In this document: in pieces, positions 27,310 to 36,987 of the stretch | Layout: each line of letters starts with the position of its first letter | How positions within the stretch are numbered: the first letter of the stretch is position 1 | Source of the DNA: Rubrivivax rivuli | Lineage (GTDB): Bacteria; Pseudomonadota; Gammaproteobacteria; Burkholderiales; Burkholderiaceae_C | Direction: 5' to 3' | Length of the DNA stretch: 64,000 nt | NCBI RefSeq assembly: GCF_004016505.1 | Contig: NZ_SACR01000002.1 | Location: forward strand, 496,001-560,000 | Notes under the pieces: generated by a model | Seen by the model: only the letters and a program-made list of their open reading frames with translations | Database searches by the model: none | What the model was told of the DNA's origin: nothing | Program-made: the position numbers and the translations under genes

Positions 27310-28755
27310 ATGAAAACGGCGAAGAAGGACAAGACCTTGAGAGCGCGAACCCCACCCCGCGGCCTGCGGCAAGCCGGTGTCTCGGCGCTGACGGCCGCTG
27401 CCGCTGCCAGCGTGGCCTTGACGTTGGGCGGCTGCGCCTGGCGCGGCCCGGTCCTTCAGGCCGCCCCCGCCGCCCCGGCTGCGCCCGAAAGCTGGCAGGC
27501 CGAGCCGAGCAGCGGCACACCCGCCGACTGGGCCCTGCTGGCCGACCCCGAACTGCAGGCGCTGCTGCAGCGGGCCGAAGCCGCCAACCGCGATCTCATC
27601 CAGGCGGCGCTGCGCATCGAACAGGCACGCACGCAGGCTGGGTTGGGTGATCTGCGCCTCACGCCCTCGGCAGGGCTCAGCACCGGCGCCAACCGCCCGC
27701 TGGACCCGCCCGCGCCCCTGCCGGCACGCACCACGCGCAGCTATGGCGCCAGCGTGGGCGTGGGTTACGAACTCGACCTCTGGGGCCGCCTGGCCGCGCT
27801 GCGCACCGCCGACGCCGCACAACTGCGCGGCGCGCAGACCGACCTGCGCGCCGCGCGCCTGCTGCTGCGCCAGCGCGTGGCCGAGAGCTACTGGCAGCTG
27901 GCCGCCGCCCGCACGCAGGGCGCGCTGGCGCAAGAACAGTTGCAGCTCAACCGCGAACTGCTGGCCGCCACGCGCCTGCGCGTGCAGGAAGGCAAGCTGC
28001 TGCCCATCGAGGTGGACCGCGCCGCCGCCACGCTGCAGCAGGCCGAGCAGCGGCTGGCCGACCTGCAGGCCGATGTCGCGCAGCAGCGCCTGCAGCTGGC
28101 CCTGCTGCTGGACGAAACCCCGCCGGGCCCTGCGCTGCAGCAGCCGCGCCTGCCGGCAGGCGCGGCCGACGGCCTGCCCCCGCCCTGGCGCGTGGGCGAA
28201 GGGCCTGCCGCCGTGCTGGAGCGCCGCCCCGACGTGCAGCGCGCCCGCGCGCAGGTGGACGCCGCGCTGGCCCGCAGCCAGGCCGCCGAGGCGCAGCGCT
28301 ACCCGGCCTTGAGCTTCAGTGCCAGCCTGGGCACCGGCGGCAGCGCCGCGCGCGACTGGCTGAGCAACCCCGTGGCCTCGCTGGCCGGCAACCTGGTGGT
28401 GCCCTTGATCGACTGGCGCCGCCTCGACCTGCAGCGCGACGCCGCCCGCACCGAGCTGGAGCTGGCCGCGCTGGCGCTGCGCGAGACGGTGGCGCGTGCG
28501 CTGGTGGAGGTGGAATCGGCCCTCATCGACGGCGAGCGCCTGCGCCAGCAACTGGCCGCCAACGCCACGCGCCTGCGCGAGACGCAAGCCGCCGAGCGCG
28601 TGGCCGCGCTGCGCCTGGAGGTGGGCGCCATCGCCAAGGCCGATTTCCTGCAGGCCAGGAACGCGCGGCTGGAAGCCGAGCAGGGCCGGCTGCAACTGCA
28701 GCTGCGCGCCTGGCTCAACCGCGGGCAGCTGGCTCGGGCGCTGGCGCTCGGCTGA
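27310..28755 (+). CDS. NodT-family outer-membrane efflux lipoprotein
   Basis: This 481-residue TolC-like channel has a lipobox (LGGC, Cys at about 42) and two internally repeated outer-membrane-efflux domains rich in Ala/Leu/Arg heptads (about 70-260 and 285-480). It should trimerise in the outer membrane and complete the MacAB pump. Start ATG 27310, 10 bases after macB. A rather long, Arg-rich N-terminus precedes the hydrophobic core, so a start further downstream is possible, but no better ATG exists. Confidence 0.9.
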   Translation: MKTAKKDKTLRARTPPRGLRQAGVSALTAAAAASVALTLGGCAWRGPVLQAAPAAPAAPESWQAEPSSGTPADWALLADPELQALLQRAEAANRDLIQAALRIEQARTQAGLGDLRLTPSAGLSTGANRPLDPPAPLPARTTRSYGASVGVGYELDLWGRLAALRTADAAQLRGAQTDLRAARLLLRQRVAESYWQLAAARTQGALAQEQLQLNRELLAATRLRVQEGKLLPIEVDRAAATLQQAEQRLADLQADVAQQRLQLALLLDETPPGPALQQPRLPAGAADGLPPPWRVGEGPAAVLERRPDVQRARAQVDAALARSQAAEAQRYPALSFSASLGTGGSAARDWLSNPVASLAGNLVVPLIDWRRLDLQRDAARTELELAALALRETVARALVEVESALIDGERLRQQLAANATRLRETQAAERVAALRLEVGAIAKADFLQARNARLEAEQGRLQLQLRAWLNRGQLARALALG

Positions 28756-28776
28756 GCCGCGCGCCAGCGGCGGCCG

Positions 28777-31149
28777 TCAGCGCCGCGCCGGCCCCATCCA
28801 GCGCGTGCCCTGCGCCGTGGCCGGCAGCGGCCCGCCGCGCAGGTTCGCGGGGATGGGCACCACGGCCAGCTGGCGATCGCCGATCAGCAGCAGCGTGCGG
28901 TCGTCGTCCGTCAGCACCACGCGCGTGGCGTAGCCGTTGCAGCTTTCGTTCTGCACCTGGTTCGAGCACGAAGGTTCCAGCCAGGGTTCCAGGGTGCCGA
29001 GCGACGGGAAGATGTAGCCCGTGCCCAGCGATGCGCCGGTGTCCAGCACGAAGATGCGCGACTGCGAGAGCACGGCGTTGCGGGTGTAGAGGTAGGTGCG
29101 CGAGCCGTCACGCGACATCACGGCCTCCTGCCCGAACCAGCCATCCGGCGGCACCGGCTGCAGCATGCCCTGCTGCACCATGTCGTAGGTGTACACGCGC
29201 CCGTCCAGCACCCAGCGCGTGCCGCGCCGGTCGCTGGCACCGCGGTAGAAGAAGGACGGGGCGTTGCCCACCACCGGCGAGAGCAGCCCGTCGGCCGCAT
29301 CGCGGCGCAGCAGCGGCGGCGCCGGCGAGAGGCCGGCCGTCTGCACGATCAGCGCGCGCTGGCCGTTGGGAGAGACGCGCCCCCAGGGCCCGCTGTAGAA
29401 GGTGAAGTTGCCCGTGGGCAGCGGCAGCACGCGGTCGGTCTCGAGGTCGACATACAGTGCGCCTGCAAACTGGCTGCCTTGCGACATCAGCAGGCGCTGG
29501 TCGCCCGTCACCACCAGCGGCAGGCCCACCGAGGTGCCCTCTGCCACGGTGCGGCCCAGTTCGGTGCTGGTCTGCGTCGACAGGTCCTGCGTGCTCAGGC
29601 GCAGCAGCGTGCCCGTGGCGGTGATGGCAATGACGCTGCGGCGGTCGGGGCTGAGCGCGATGCCCATCAGGCCGGCGATCACGCGGCTGCTCACGGTGGC
29701 ACTGGGCTGGGCCACGCTGCCGCCGAGCTGGAAGCGCATCACCGAAGACTGGCTGATGTTGTGCACGAACAGGCTCTGGGTGATCGGGTCCCACTGCACG
29801 CCGCCCTTGATGCCCGTGGTGGCCACCACCTGCGCGCCGCGGTCCACCGGCGCCAGCACCTGCAACTGCACGCTGCGCGTCGGCAGGCCCGAGGCCGTGG
29901 GCAGCGTGAGGGTGTAGCTGCCGGCCGCCAGCGCACCCACCTGCAGGCTGAGCAGCTTGGGGCTGCGCACCGTGAGTGCACCGGGCGTGAAGCCCGTGGC
30001 CACCACGCGCTGCTGCAGGCCGGCTTCATCGAGCAGGCGGCCGTGGATCAGCACCTCGCCAGCCTCGCCGGCCAGCACGGCCAGGGTGTCGATGCCCTGG
30101 AACTCGGCAACGTCCTTGTTCAGGCGCAGCGTCAGCACCTGGGGGGTCAGCGCACCGGCGGTGACCGTGACCCTCGCGTCGGTGCTGGCGCCGTTGGGCA
30201 GGGCGCGGAAGCCCTCGGGGTCGATCGACCACTGCAGCGGCGTGCCGAGCGCACCCGTGGTGCTTGCCAGGCGCAGCCAGGGGCTGGCCGTGCTGGCGGT
30301 CCATGTGCCAGCGGCCACGCCGGGGGCGGCGTCCACGGCCACCGAACCGCTGTTGGCCGAGGCTGGGCTGGTGGAGGTGATGCGTGCCTCCACCAGAGGC
30401 GCCAGCACCAGGCCGGCGCTCACCACGTGCTGCACGTCCACCGTCACGCGCGGCTGCGAGCCGGCGTCAAAGTCGATCTGGGCGTTGTAGCTGCCAGCGG
30501 CCAGGCCCGTGCCAGGGCGGATGCTGTAGCTGCTGCCTGTAGCGTCCACCTGCAGCCAGCCCGTCGCGCCGCTGCCGTAGCGCACGGTGTGGGTGGCCGC
30601 ACTCACGCCACTGGGCAAGGTGAGCGTCAAGGTCTTGGCCGCGGCCTGTACCGATTCGGCGGCCGCAAAGGCCAGGCTGCCCACCGAGGCCTTGAAACGC
30701 GGCTGCACCGTGGTGCCGTAGTTGATGGTGAACGGCGAGCCGCTGATGGGCGAGTTGCAGGCCGCGTCCAGGCAGGCCAGCACCCGCAAGGTGCCGTTGT
30801 AGGTGCCAGCGGCCAGCGCCGCGTTCGGCGCCACCGAGGCCACGCCGGTGCGTGCCACGGTGTCGATGGTCACGCCAATGGGCAGCAGCACGCCCTGGCC
30901 GGTGGCCTCCACTCCGATGAAGACCGATTCGTTGCCGTTGCCACCGCTGAGGCGCGCGGTGACGGTCTGCGCGCCCTGGCCGGGCGTTGCGCCTTCGAGC
31001 ACGGTGAAATCGACGCGGCTGCTGTCGACCGTGAGCCGCAGCCCATTGTTCGAGGGGCCGCCGCCTCCGCCCCCACCGCCGCCGCAAGCGCCCAGCACCA
31101 GAACCAGCGCACCCAGCGCCCACCGCGTCGCGTTCTTCATCCAGACCAT
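28777..31149 (-). CDS. Large BACON/beta-propeller-like lipoprotein
   Basis: This 790-residue protein has a lipobox (VLVLGACGGG, Cys at about 22) followed by nine consecutive glycines as a flexible tether. Residues about 35-350 contain repeated Ig-like segments resembling BACON modules (LAAGTYNGTLRVLAC, LAAGSYNAQIDFDAG, STASPWLRLASTTGALGTPL). Residues about 420-790 look like a propeller with repeating ALSPDRRSVIAIT-type blades. No catalytic motif is evident; a surface binding or scaffold role is inference. Start ATG 31149 has GGGAGG 4 bases upstream; ATG 31140 is an alternative. It lies 51 bases downstream of the PQQ dehydrogenase and may be co-transcribed. Confidence 0.75.
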   Translation of the reverse strand: MVWMKNATRWALGALVLVLGACGGGGGGGGGPSNNGLRLTVDSSRVDFTVLEGATPGQGAQTVTARLSGGNGNESVFIGVEATGQGVLLPIGVTIDTVARTGVASVAPNAALAAGTYNGTLRVLACLDAACNSPISGSPFTINYGTTVQPRFKASVGSLAFAAAESVQAAAKTLTLTLPSGVSAATHTVRYGSGATGWLQVDATGSSYSIRPGTGLAAGSYNAQIDFDAGSQPRVTVDVQHVVSAGLVLAPLVEARITSTSPASANSGSVAVDAAPGVAAGTWTASTASPWLRLASTTGALGTPLQWSIDPEGFRALPNGASTDARVTVTAGALTPQVLTLRLNKDVAEFQGIDTLAVLAGEAGEVLIHGRLLDEAGLQQRVVATGFTPGALTVRSPKLLSLQVGALAAGSYTLTLPTASGLPTRSVQLQVLAPVDRGAQVVATTGIKGGVQWDPITQSLFVHNISQSSVMRFQLGGSVAQPSATVSSRVIAGLMGIALSPDRRSVIAITATGTLLRLSTQDLSTQTSTELGRTVAEGTSVGLPLVVTGDQRLLMSQGSQFAGALYVDLETDRVLPLPTGNFTFYSGPWGRVSPNGQRALIVQTAGLSPAPPLLRRDAADGLLSPVVGNAPSFFYRGASDRRGTRWVLDGRVYTYDMVQQGMLQPVPPDGWFGQEAVMSRDGSRTYLYTRNAVLSQSRIFVLDTGASLGTGYIFPSLGTLEPWLEPSCSNQVQNESCNGYATRVVLTDDDRTLLLIGDRQLAVVPIPANLRGGPLPATAQGTRWMGPARR

Positions 31150-31200
31150 CTCACCTCCCGAGGAGCGCGATTCTGCCCGCGCCCCCCGGGGGTGGAACCG

Positions 31201-33330
31201 TCACTTCGGGCGTATCGCGTCCGCCGTCCCCTGAATGAAGGCCTTGAGCTTCTCCACATCCGCCGGCTGCAGCTTGCCGGTGAAATCGGGCATGCCGTTC
31301 TTGGCCAGCGCGCCGAACATGTACTTGTCGAGGTTGGCGATGACGCCCTGCGCCGAGTAGCCCAGGTTCGGGATGTTGCCGCCGCGGTCCACGCCCGGCA
31401 CGCCGTGGCAGAAGACGCAGTTGCTGACGTACAGCGCCGTGCCTTCGGCGACGTGATTCTTGTCGTAGGCCACGCCCTGCACCAGTTCGCCCAGGCGGTA
31501 GGCCACGAACTCGGGCGCAGGGGCCTGGCCGTCGATGACGAAGGTGTAGACCGTGCCCGGACCCTTGCGGTCGGTGTGGCGCGCGGTGTGGCCGTAGACG
31601 CCACCCCAGCCCACCGCGATGCTCACGTACTGCTTGCCGTCCACCATGTAGGTGCTGGGCGCGGCGATGACGCCGGTGCCGGTGGGCGTTTCCCAGAGCT
31701 TCTTGCCGTCGCGGGCGTCGTACGCGATGAAGCGGCCGTCGGCCGTGCCCTGGAAGACCAGGTTGCCCGCGGTGGTGAGCGTGCCGCCGTTCCACGGCGA
31801 GACGTTCTCCGCGCGCCAGGCCTCGCGCTGGTTCACCGGGTCCCAGGCCAGCAGGCGGCCGAAGGGCGCGCTCTTGGGCGGCTCGGCATTCGCGAACATG
31901 CCCAGGTTCCAGCCCAGGTTGCTGTGCGGCTCCAGCGGGCTGGCGGCGTTGAACTTCCAGGCCTTGTTGTCCAGCAGCGTGACGGGCACGTTCTGCACCG
32001 GCATGTACACCAGCCCGGTCTGCGGGTTGAAGCTCATCGAGTGCCAGTTGCGCGCGCCATAGGGGCTGGGAATGATCTCCCGCGGGCGGTCGGCCACGCG
32101 CGCGATGTCGGTCTCGATGGGCCGGCCCTTGGCGTCGTAGCCCGTGGCCCAGTTGACGTCGACGAAGTTCTTCGCCGAGATGAACTCGCCGCTCTTGCGG
32201 TCGACCACGAAGAAGAAGCCGTTCTTCGGCGCGTGCAGGATCACCTTGCGCGGCTTTCCGCCGATCTTCAGGTCGGCCAGGATCATGGGCTGCGTGGAGG
32301 TGAAGTCCCAGTTGTCGCCCGGCGTCTGCTGGTAGTGCCAGACGTACTTGCCGGTGTCGGGGTTCAGCGCGACCAGGCTGGCCAGGTAGAGGTTGTCGCC
32401 ACCGGCCGGGCTGCGCTTCTTGTGCGCCCAGGGGCTGCCGTTGCCGGTGCCCACGTACATCAGGTTCAGCTCGGGGTCGAAGGCCATGGTGTCCCAGGCC
32501 GTGCCGCCGCCACCCGCTTCCCAGTACTTGCCGGCAGGGTCCCAGGTCTTGGCGGCCTTGGCCATGCTCTCGTCTTCGAAGGGCTTGCTCGGGTCGCCCG
32601 GCACCGTGAACCAGCGCCACTGCTGCTTGCCGCTCTTGGCGTCGTACGCGGTGATGTAGCCGCGCACGCCGTACTCGGCACCGCCGTTGCCGATGATCAC
32701 CTTGCCCTTGTAGACACGCGGCGCGCCGGTGATGGTGTAGCTGAACTTGCGGTCGATGATGGTGTCCACCTCCCAGGCCTTGGCCCCGGTGGCGGCGTCC
32801 AGCGCGATCAGGCGGCCGTCGTAGCTGGCCACGAAGACCTTGCCCTGGTAGACGGCCACGCCGCGGTTCACCACATCGCAGCAGCCCTTGTAGCCGTAGC
32901 CGCGGTCGACCTGCGGGTCGAAGCTCCACAGGCGCTTGCCGGTGCGCACGTCGATGGCGTGCACGATGCTCCAGCTGGCGGTGACGTACATGATGCCGTC
33001 CACCACCACCGGCGTGGCCTCCACGCCGCGTGTGCTCTCGAGGTTGTAGCTCCAGGCCAGGCCGAGCTTGCCGACATTGGCGGTGTTGATCTGCGTGAGC
33101 TTGGAAAAGCGCGTCTCGGCGTGGTCGAGGCCGTAGCTGGGCCAATCGACGGTGGTTCGCGCGTTGGCGCGGATGAAGCCGGTGTCCACGCGCGTGGTCA
33201 CGGCCTTGATGTGGGCGGCCGAGCCCTTGGCCGCGGGGGTGGCGTTGGCGGCCGGCTTGGCGGTCTGCGCCACGGCCCCCACCGAGAGGCAGAGGGCCAG
33301 ACAGGCCGCGAGGTGGTGCGGGGTGTTCAT
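31201..33330 (-). CDS. PQQ-dependent quinohaemoprotein alcohol dehydrogenase
   Basis: This 709-residue periplasmic enzyme has a signal peptide (MNTPHHLAACLALCLSVGAV, cleaved near AQT), an eight-bladed PQQ propeller and a C-terminal cytochrome c domain. Visible features are the vicinal disulfide Cys pair in GYKGCCD (about 148-151), AYDAKSGKQQWRW-type tryptophan docking repeats, GDNLYLASLVALNPDTG, and haem motif CVFCH at about 637. This is the type II quinohaemoprotein (methanol/ethanol family). Calcium versus lanthanide preference cannot be settled by eye. Start ATG 33330 after CAGGAGACGACGC. No pqq biosynthesis genes are in the window. Confidence 0.92.
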   Translation of the reverse strand: MNTPHHLAACLALCLSVGAVAQTAKPAANATPAAKGSAAHIKAVTTRVDTGFIRANARTTVDWPSYGLDHAETRFSKLTQINTANVGKLGLAWSYNLESTRGVEATPVVVDGIMYVTASWSIVHAIDVRTGKRLWSFDPQVDRGYGYKGCCDVVNRGVAVYQGKVFVASYDGRLIALDAATGAKAWEVDTIIDRKFSYTITGAPRVYKGKVIIGNGGAEYGVRGYITAYDAKSGKQQWRWFTVPGDPSKPFEDESMAKAAKTWDPAGKYWEAGGGGTAWDTMAFDPELNLMYVGTGNGSPWAHKKRSPAGGDNLYLASLVALNPDTGKYVWHYQQTPGDNWDFTSTQPMILADLKIGGKPRKVILHAPKNGFFFVVDRKSGEFISAKNFVDVNWATGYDAKGRPIETDIARVADRPREIIPSPYGARNWHSMSFNPQTGLVYMPVQNVPVTLLDNKAWKFNAASPLEPHSNLGWNLGMFANAEPPKSAPFGRLLAWDPVNQREAWRAENVSPWNGGTLTTAGNLVFQGTADGRFIAYDARDGKKLWETPTGTGVIAAPSTYMVDGKQYVSIAVGWGGVYGHTARHTDRKGPGTVYTFVIDGQAPAPEFVAYRLGELVQGVAYDKNHVAEGTALYVSNCVFCHGVPGVDRGGNIPNLGYSAQGVIANLDKYMFGALAKNGMPDFTGKLQPADVEKLKAFIQGTADAIRPK

Positions 33331-33486
33331 GCGTCGTCTCCTGCGCTTGTTCTTGAACCGCGCCCGGGTGTGGCCGATCCCGGCCCACCGCATGGCTGGG
33401 CCGCAGCTTCGCGCGGGCGCGCCTTGCCGCAAACAACGGGCTTTCCCGAATGAGGCGCTGTTCCGTCCCGGCACAAACTGCCCGCC

Positions 33487-34746
33487 ATGCACCACCCGCC
33501 AGCCGGCCGCCGTTCAGCGCACAGCGCCGTGGCCCTGCCCGAGCAGCCCTTCTTCGCCAGCGCACCGCAGCGCGCCGCGCTGGCGCGCGAACGTTTGTTC
33601 GTCGAAGGCCAGCGCCCCACCGGGCTGGTGGCCGAGCCCATCATCCAGAGCTGGCAGCGCTGCCTGGTGGCGCACCGCCAGCCGGGCGAGAAGCTGGCCT
33701 TCGACCCCGTCACCGCGTCGCGCCGGCACGGGGCCCTGCAACGCGGACGCCCGCTGCTGGAGGCCGCACGCCCCGCGCTGGAACGCCTGCAGGCCACGCT
33801 GGCACGCACGGGCGTGCGCAGCTTTCTCTGCGATGGCGAAGGCCTGGTGGTGCACAGCTCGCCGGTGCCGGTGGACACCGAGCCCGTGCTCGGCCTGGCC
33901 AGCCGCCTGGGCGTGAACCTGGGCGAAGACGCGGTGGGCACCACCGCGCCGGGCCTGGTGCTGCGCACGGGCCAGGCCGTGACGGTGACGCGTGAAGAGC
34001 ACTTCTTCGACCTCTGCGGTCGCCTGAGCTGCGCCGCCGCGCCCATCCGCGACCGCCAGGGCCGGCTGGCCGGCGTGCTCGATCTCTCCACCGAAGGCCG
34101 GGCCTTCACCTTCGATGCCGCGGCGCTGGTGGGCCTGTACGCCAGCAGCATCGAAGACGCGCTGCTGGCCGAGCCCGATGGCGACACCCTGGTGCTGCAC
34201 TTCCAGGCCGACCCGCGCCTGCTCGGCACGCCCCTGCAGGCGCTGGCCGGCATCGACGCGCAAGGCCGCGTGGCCTGGGCCAACCGCGCCGCGCGCAGCC
34301 TGCTGGGCACCGACGATCTGCAAGAGCGGCCGGTGGCCGAGGTCTTTGGCCACGAGCTGGCGGTGTTGATGGCCACGGCCGGCACGCGCGGCCCGCAGCC
34401 GCTGCAGCTGGCCAACGGCCTGGGCGTGTGGCTGCGCGCGCGGCTGCAGATGGCGCCGGGCGCACGCAGCGACGACGGCGAAGGCCGCCGCACCCCGGCC
34501 CCCACGCTGGCGCCGCCCGCCGCAGAGGCCTCGACCCGGGCGGTGGCGCCCGAGCCCGCGCCCTCCGCAGCCGCGGACGCCGCGTCGACCTTGGCCGAAC
34601 ACGACCACCGCCTCGTGCTGCAGGCGCTGGCGCGCAACGGCGGCAATGTCTCGCGCGCGGCGCGCGAGCTGGGCGTGTCGCGCGGGCTGCTCTACCGCCG
34701 GCTGGCGGCAGCCCGCGGCCGGCCAGGAGAAAGCAGCGGCGCTTAA
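33487..34746 (+). CDS. AcoR-like GAF-Fis transcriptional regulator without AAA+ domain
   Basis: This 419-residue protein is divergent from the PQQ dehydrogenase (156 bases). Residues about 35-225 match the N-terminal sensor of AcoR-type acetoin/alcohol activators (EPIIQSWQRC, GVRSFLCDGEGLVVHSS, NLGEDAVGTTAPGL, EHFFDLCGRLSCAAAPIRD, GVLDLSTEG). A PAS-like part covers about 240-300, then a Pro/Ala linker, then a Fis-type HTH (HDHRLVLQALARNGGNVSRA, ARELGVSRGLLYRRL, about 370-410). The central sigma-54 AAA+ ATPase (GAFTGA loop) is absent, so it cannot remodel sigma-54 polymerase. It probably regulates the dehydrogenase. Confidence 0.85.
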   Translation: MHHPPAGRRSAHSAVALPEQPFFASAPQRAALARERLFVEGQRPTGLVAEPIIQSWQRCLVAHRQPGEKLAFDPVTASRRHGALQRGRPLLEAARPALERLQATLARTGVRSFLCDGEGLVVHSSPVPVDTEPVLGLASRLGVNLGEDAVGTTAPGLVLRTGQAVTVTREEHFFDLCGRLSCAAAPIRDRQGRLAGVLDLSTEGRAFTFDAAALVGLYASSIEDALLAEPDGDTLVLHFQADPRLLGTPLQALAGIDAQGRVAWANRAARSLLGTDDLQERPVAEVFGHELAVLMATAGTRGPQPLQLANGLGVWLRARLQMAPGARSDDGEGRRTPAPTLAPPAAEASTRAVAPEPAPSAAADAASTLAEHDHRLVLQALARNGGNVSRAARELGVSRGLLYRRLAAARGRPGESSGA

Positions 34747-34802
34747 GCTCGCGCCCCTGCTGCAAGCCGCCTTCGTGGCCTGCCCTTGACCGGCCCGAAC
34801 CG

Positions 34803-36962
34803 ATGCGAACCCCCCGCCCGCGCCGCGCAGTGCGCCCGTCCACACCCGCGCGACACCACGTCCCTGTGCTGGCTGCCCTGGCCGCCGCCTTGATGGCCGG
34901 CCCCACGCTGGCGCAGGCGCCCGCGGAAACCATCGTCATCAGCGGCAACGGCACCGAACGCCGCGCCTTCGACGCGCCCTTCGCCGTGACCGTGATCAAC
35001 GCCGACTCGCTGCGCGACGCCGGGCCCATGGTCAACCTCTCGGAGGCGCTCACGCTGGTGCCGGGCCTGGTGGCGAATGCACGCAACAACTACGCGCAAG
35101 ACCTGCAACTCAGCTCACGCGGGTATGGCGCACGCGCCAGCTTCGGCATCCGCGGCTTGCGGCTGTACAGCGACGGCATCCCCGCCACCATGCCCGACGG
35201 CCAGGGCCAGGTGGCGCACTTCGACCTCGCCGGCGCGCAGCGCGTGGAGGTGCTGCGCGGCCCGTTCAGCGCCTTGTACGGCAGCAGCTCGGGCGGGGTG
35301 CTTTCGGTGGTGAGCGCGCCGCCCACGCAAAGGCGTGGGTCGCTCGATCTCGATGTCGGCGCCGACGGCTTCCAGCAGCTGCGGCTGGTGGCCGAAGCGC
35401 CCTTGGCGGCCGGCTGGCACGCGCGCGCGCTGGCCAGCGGCCTGCGCACCGACGGCCCGCGCCCGCACAGCGCGGCGCAGCGAACGCTGGCCAACCTGCG
35501 CGTGGGCCGCAGCACCGAAACCGACACGCTGACGGTCGTGCTGAACCACGCCGAGCAGCCGGCGCAAGACCCGCTGGGCCTGACCCGCACGCAGTTCGAG
35601 GCCGACCCCGGCCAGACCGCGACACCCGCCCTGCAGTTCAACACCCGCAAGAGCGCACGGCAGACGCAGGCGGGCGCGAGCTGGCGCCACCGCTTCGGCG
35701 GTGACGGCGCGCTGCGTGAGCTGCAGGCCGCGGCCTACACCGGCCGGCGCGCGGTGACGCAGTGGCAGGCCATCCCCGTGGCCACGCAGGCCGCCCCCGC
35801 GCACCCCGGCGGCGTGATCGACTTCGACCGCGACTATGGCGGCGTCGACCTGCGCGCCGTGTGGCGCTGGGCCGGCGGCACGCAGCTGGTGGCGGGTTTC
35901 AACGTCGAGCAGCAGGACGAAGACCGCCGCGGCTACGAGAACTTCATCGGCCCCACGCTGGGCGTGAGCGGGGCGCTGCGCCGCCAGGAGAGTTCACGCC
36001 TGCGCAACAGCGATGTCTACGCCCAGGCCGAGCAGCCGCTGGGCGCCGGCTTCACCGCCACCGCCGGCCTGCGCCACGGCCGCCTGCAGCTGAGCACGCA
36101 GGACGCCTACCTCCGCAACGGCGACGACAGCGGCAGCCAGCGCCTGCGCTACACCAACCCCGTGGCCGCGCTGCAGTGGGCGCCGGCCGGCGGCGGCTGG
36201 AACCTGTACCTCAGCGCCGGCCGCGGCTTCGAGACGCCGACGCTGGGCGAGCTGGCCTACCGCCCCGATGGCGCGCCGGGCCTGAACAGCGCGCTGCGCG
36301 CGCAAAGCAGCCGCCAGGTGGAGGCGGGCGCGAAGTGGCGCGCGCCGGCCTTGAACCTGCAAGCCGAGCTGGCGCTCTTCGACGCGCGCACCAGCAACGA
36401 GATCGGCGTGCTCACCAACGCCGGTGGCCGATCCACCTTCCAGAACGTGGGCCGCACGCAGCGCCGCGGCGCAGAACTCGCGTTGCGCTGGCAGCCGCAC
36501 CCGGCCTGGCGTGTGCAGGCCGCGGCCACCACACTCAGCGCGCGCTACCTCGACGCCTTCATCGCCTGCACCGGCGTGCCCTGCACCGCCACGCAAGGCC
36601 GCGTGACGGTGGCGCCCGGGGGCCGCATCGCGGGCACGCAGCCGCGCAGCGCGGCGCTGCAGCTGGCCTGGGCCCCGCCCGGCACGGGCCGCGAAGTCGG
36701 GCTGGAACTGCGCCAGCAAGGCGCCGTGGCCGTCAACGACCGCAACACCGATTTCGCCGCATCGGCCACCACCGCGGCCCTGCGCGCGAGCCAGGCGCTG
36801 CCGCTCGGCCCAGGCACGCTGACGCTGCGCGCGCGCCTGGAGAACCTCTCGGGCCGGCCCTACGTGGGCAGCGTGATCGTGGGCGATGCCAATGGCCGCT
36901 TCTTCGAGCCCGTGACGGGCCGGCCGTGGCTGCTGCAGGCGCAGTGGCAGCAGCCGTTCTGA
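34803..36962 (+). CDS. TonB-dependent receptor, PqqU (YncD)-like
   Basis: This 719-residue outer-membrane receptor has a signal peptide (cleaved near TLAQAP), a plug domain (about 40-160) and a 22-strand barrel ending in a terminal Phe (QWQQPF). The plug carries FGIRGLRLYSDGIPATMPDG and VEVLRGPFSALYGSSSGGV, a pattern I associate with the YncD/PqqU receptor family that imports pyrroloquinoline quinone. The neighbouring PQQ-dependent dehydrogenase supports PQQ uptake, but a siderophore or other substrate is possible. Start ATG 34803, 56 bases after the regulator. Confidence 0.8.
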   Translation: MRTPRPRRAVRPSTPARHHVPVLAALAAALMAGPTLAQAPAETIVISGNGTERRAFDAPFAVTVINADSLRDAGPMVNLSEALTLVPGLVANARNNYAQDLQLSSRGYGARASFGIRGLRLYSDGIPATMPDGQGQVAHFDLAGAQRVEVLRGPFSALYGSSSGGVLSVVSAPPTQRRGSLDLDVGADGFQQLRLVAEAPLAAGWHARALASGLRTDGPRPHSAAQRTLANLRVGRSTETDTLTVVLNHAEQPAQDPLGLTRTQFEADPGQTATPALQFNTRKSARQTQAGASWRHRFGGDGALRELQAAAYTGRRAVTQWQAIPVATQAAPAHPGGVIDFDRDYGGVDLRAVWRWAGGTQLVAGFNVEQQDEDRRGYENFIGPTLGVSGALRRQESSRLRNSDVYAQAEQPLGAGFTATAGLRHGRLQLSTQDAYLRNGDDSGSQRLRYTNPVAALQWAPAGGGWNLYLSAGRGFETPTLGELAYRPDGAPGLNSALRAQSSRQVEAGAKWRAPALNLQAELALFDARTSNEIGVLTNAGGRSTFQNVGRTQRRGAELALRWQPHPAWRVQAAATTLSARYLDAFIACTGVPCTATQGRVTVAPGGRIAGTQPRSAALQLAWAPPGTGREVGLELRQQGAVAVNDRNTDFAASATTAALRASQALPLGPGTLTLRARLENLSGRPYVGSVIVGDANGRFFEPVTGRPWLLQAQWQQPF

Positions 36963-36987
36963 GCGGCCTGCAGCGCCCGCAGCGCAT

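Noticed and set aside
31070..31100. GCC/CCG triplet run as a microsatellite repeat
   Set aside because: It simply encodes the poly-glycine tether after the lipobox.
29479..33453. Plus-strand open frame of over 1300 codons opposite the lipoprotein and PQQ dehydrogenase
   Set aside because: Low-complexity shadow sequence; it crosses two well-supported genes and their spacer.
33461..33480. GGCAC...TGC string upstream of the AcoR-like gene considered as a sigma-54 promoter
   Set aside because: The GG-to-GC distance is 8 bases, not the required 10, and the regulator has no AAA+ domain.
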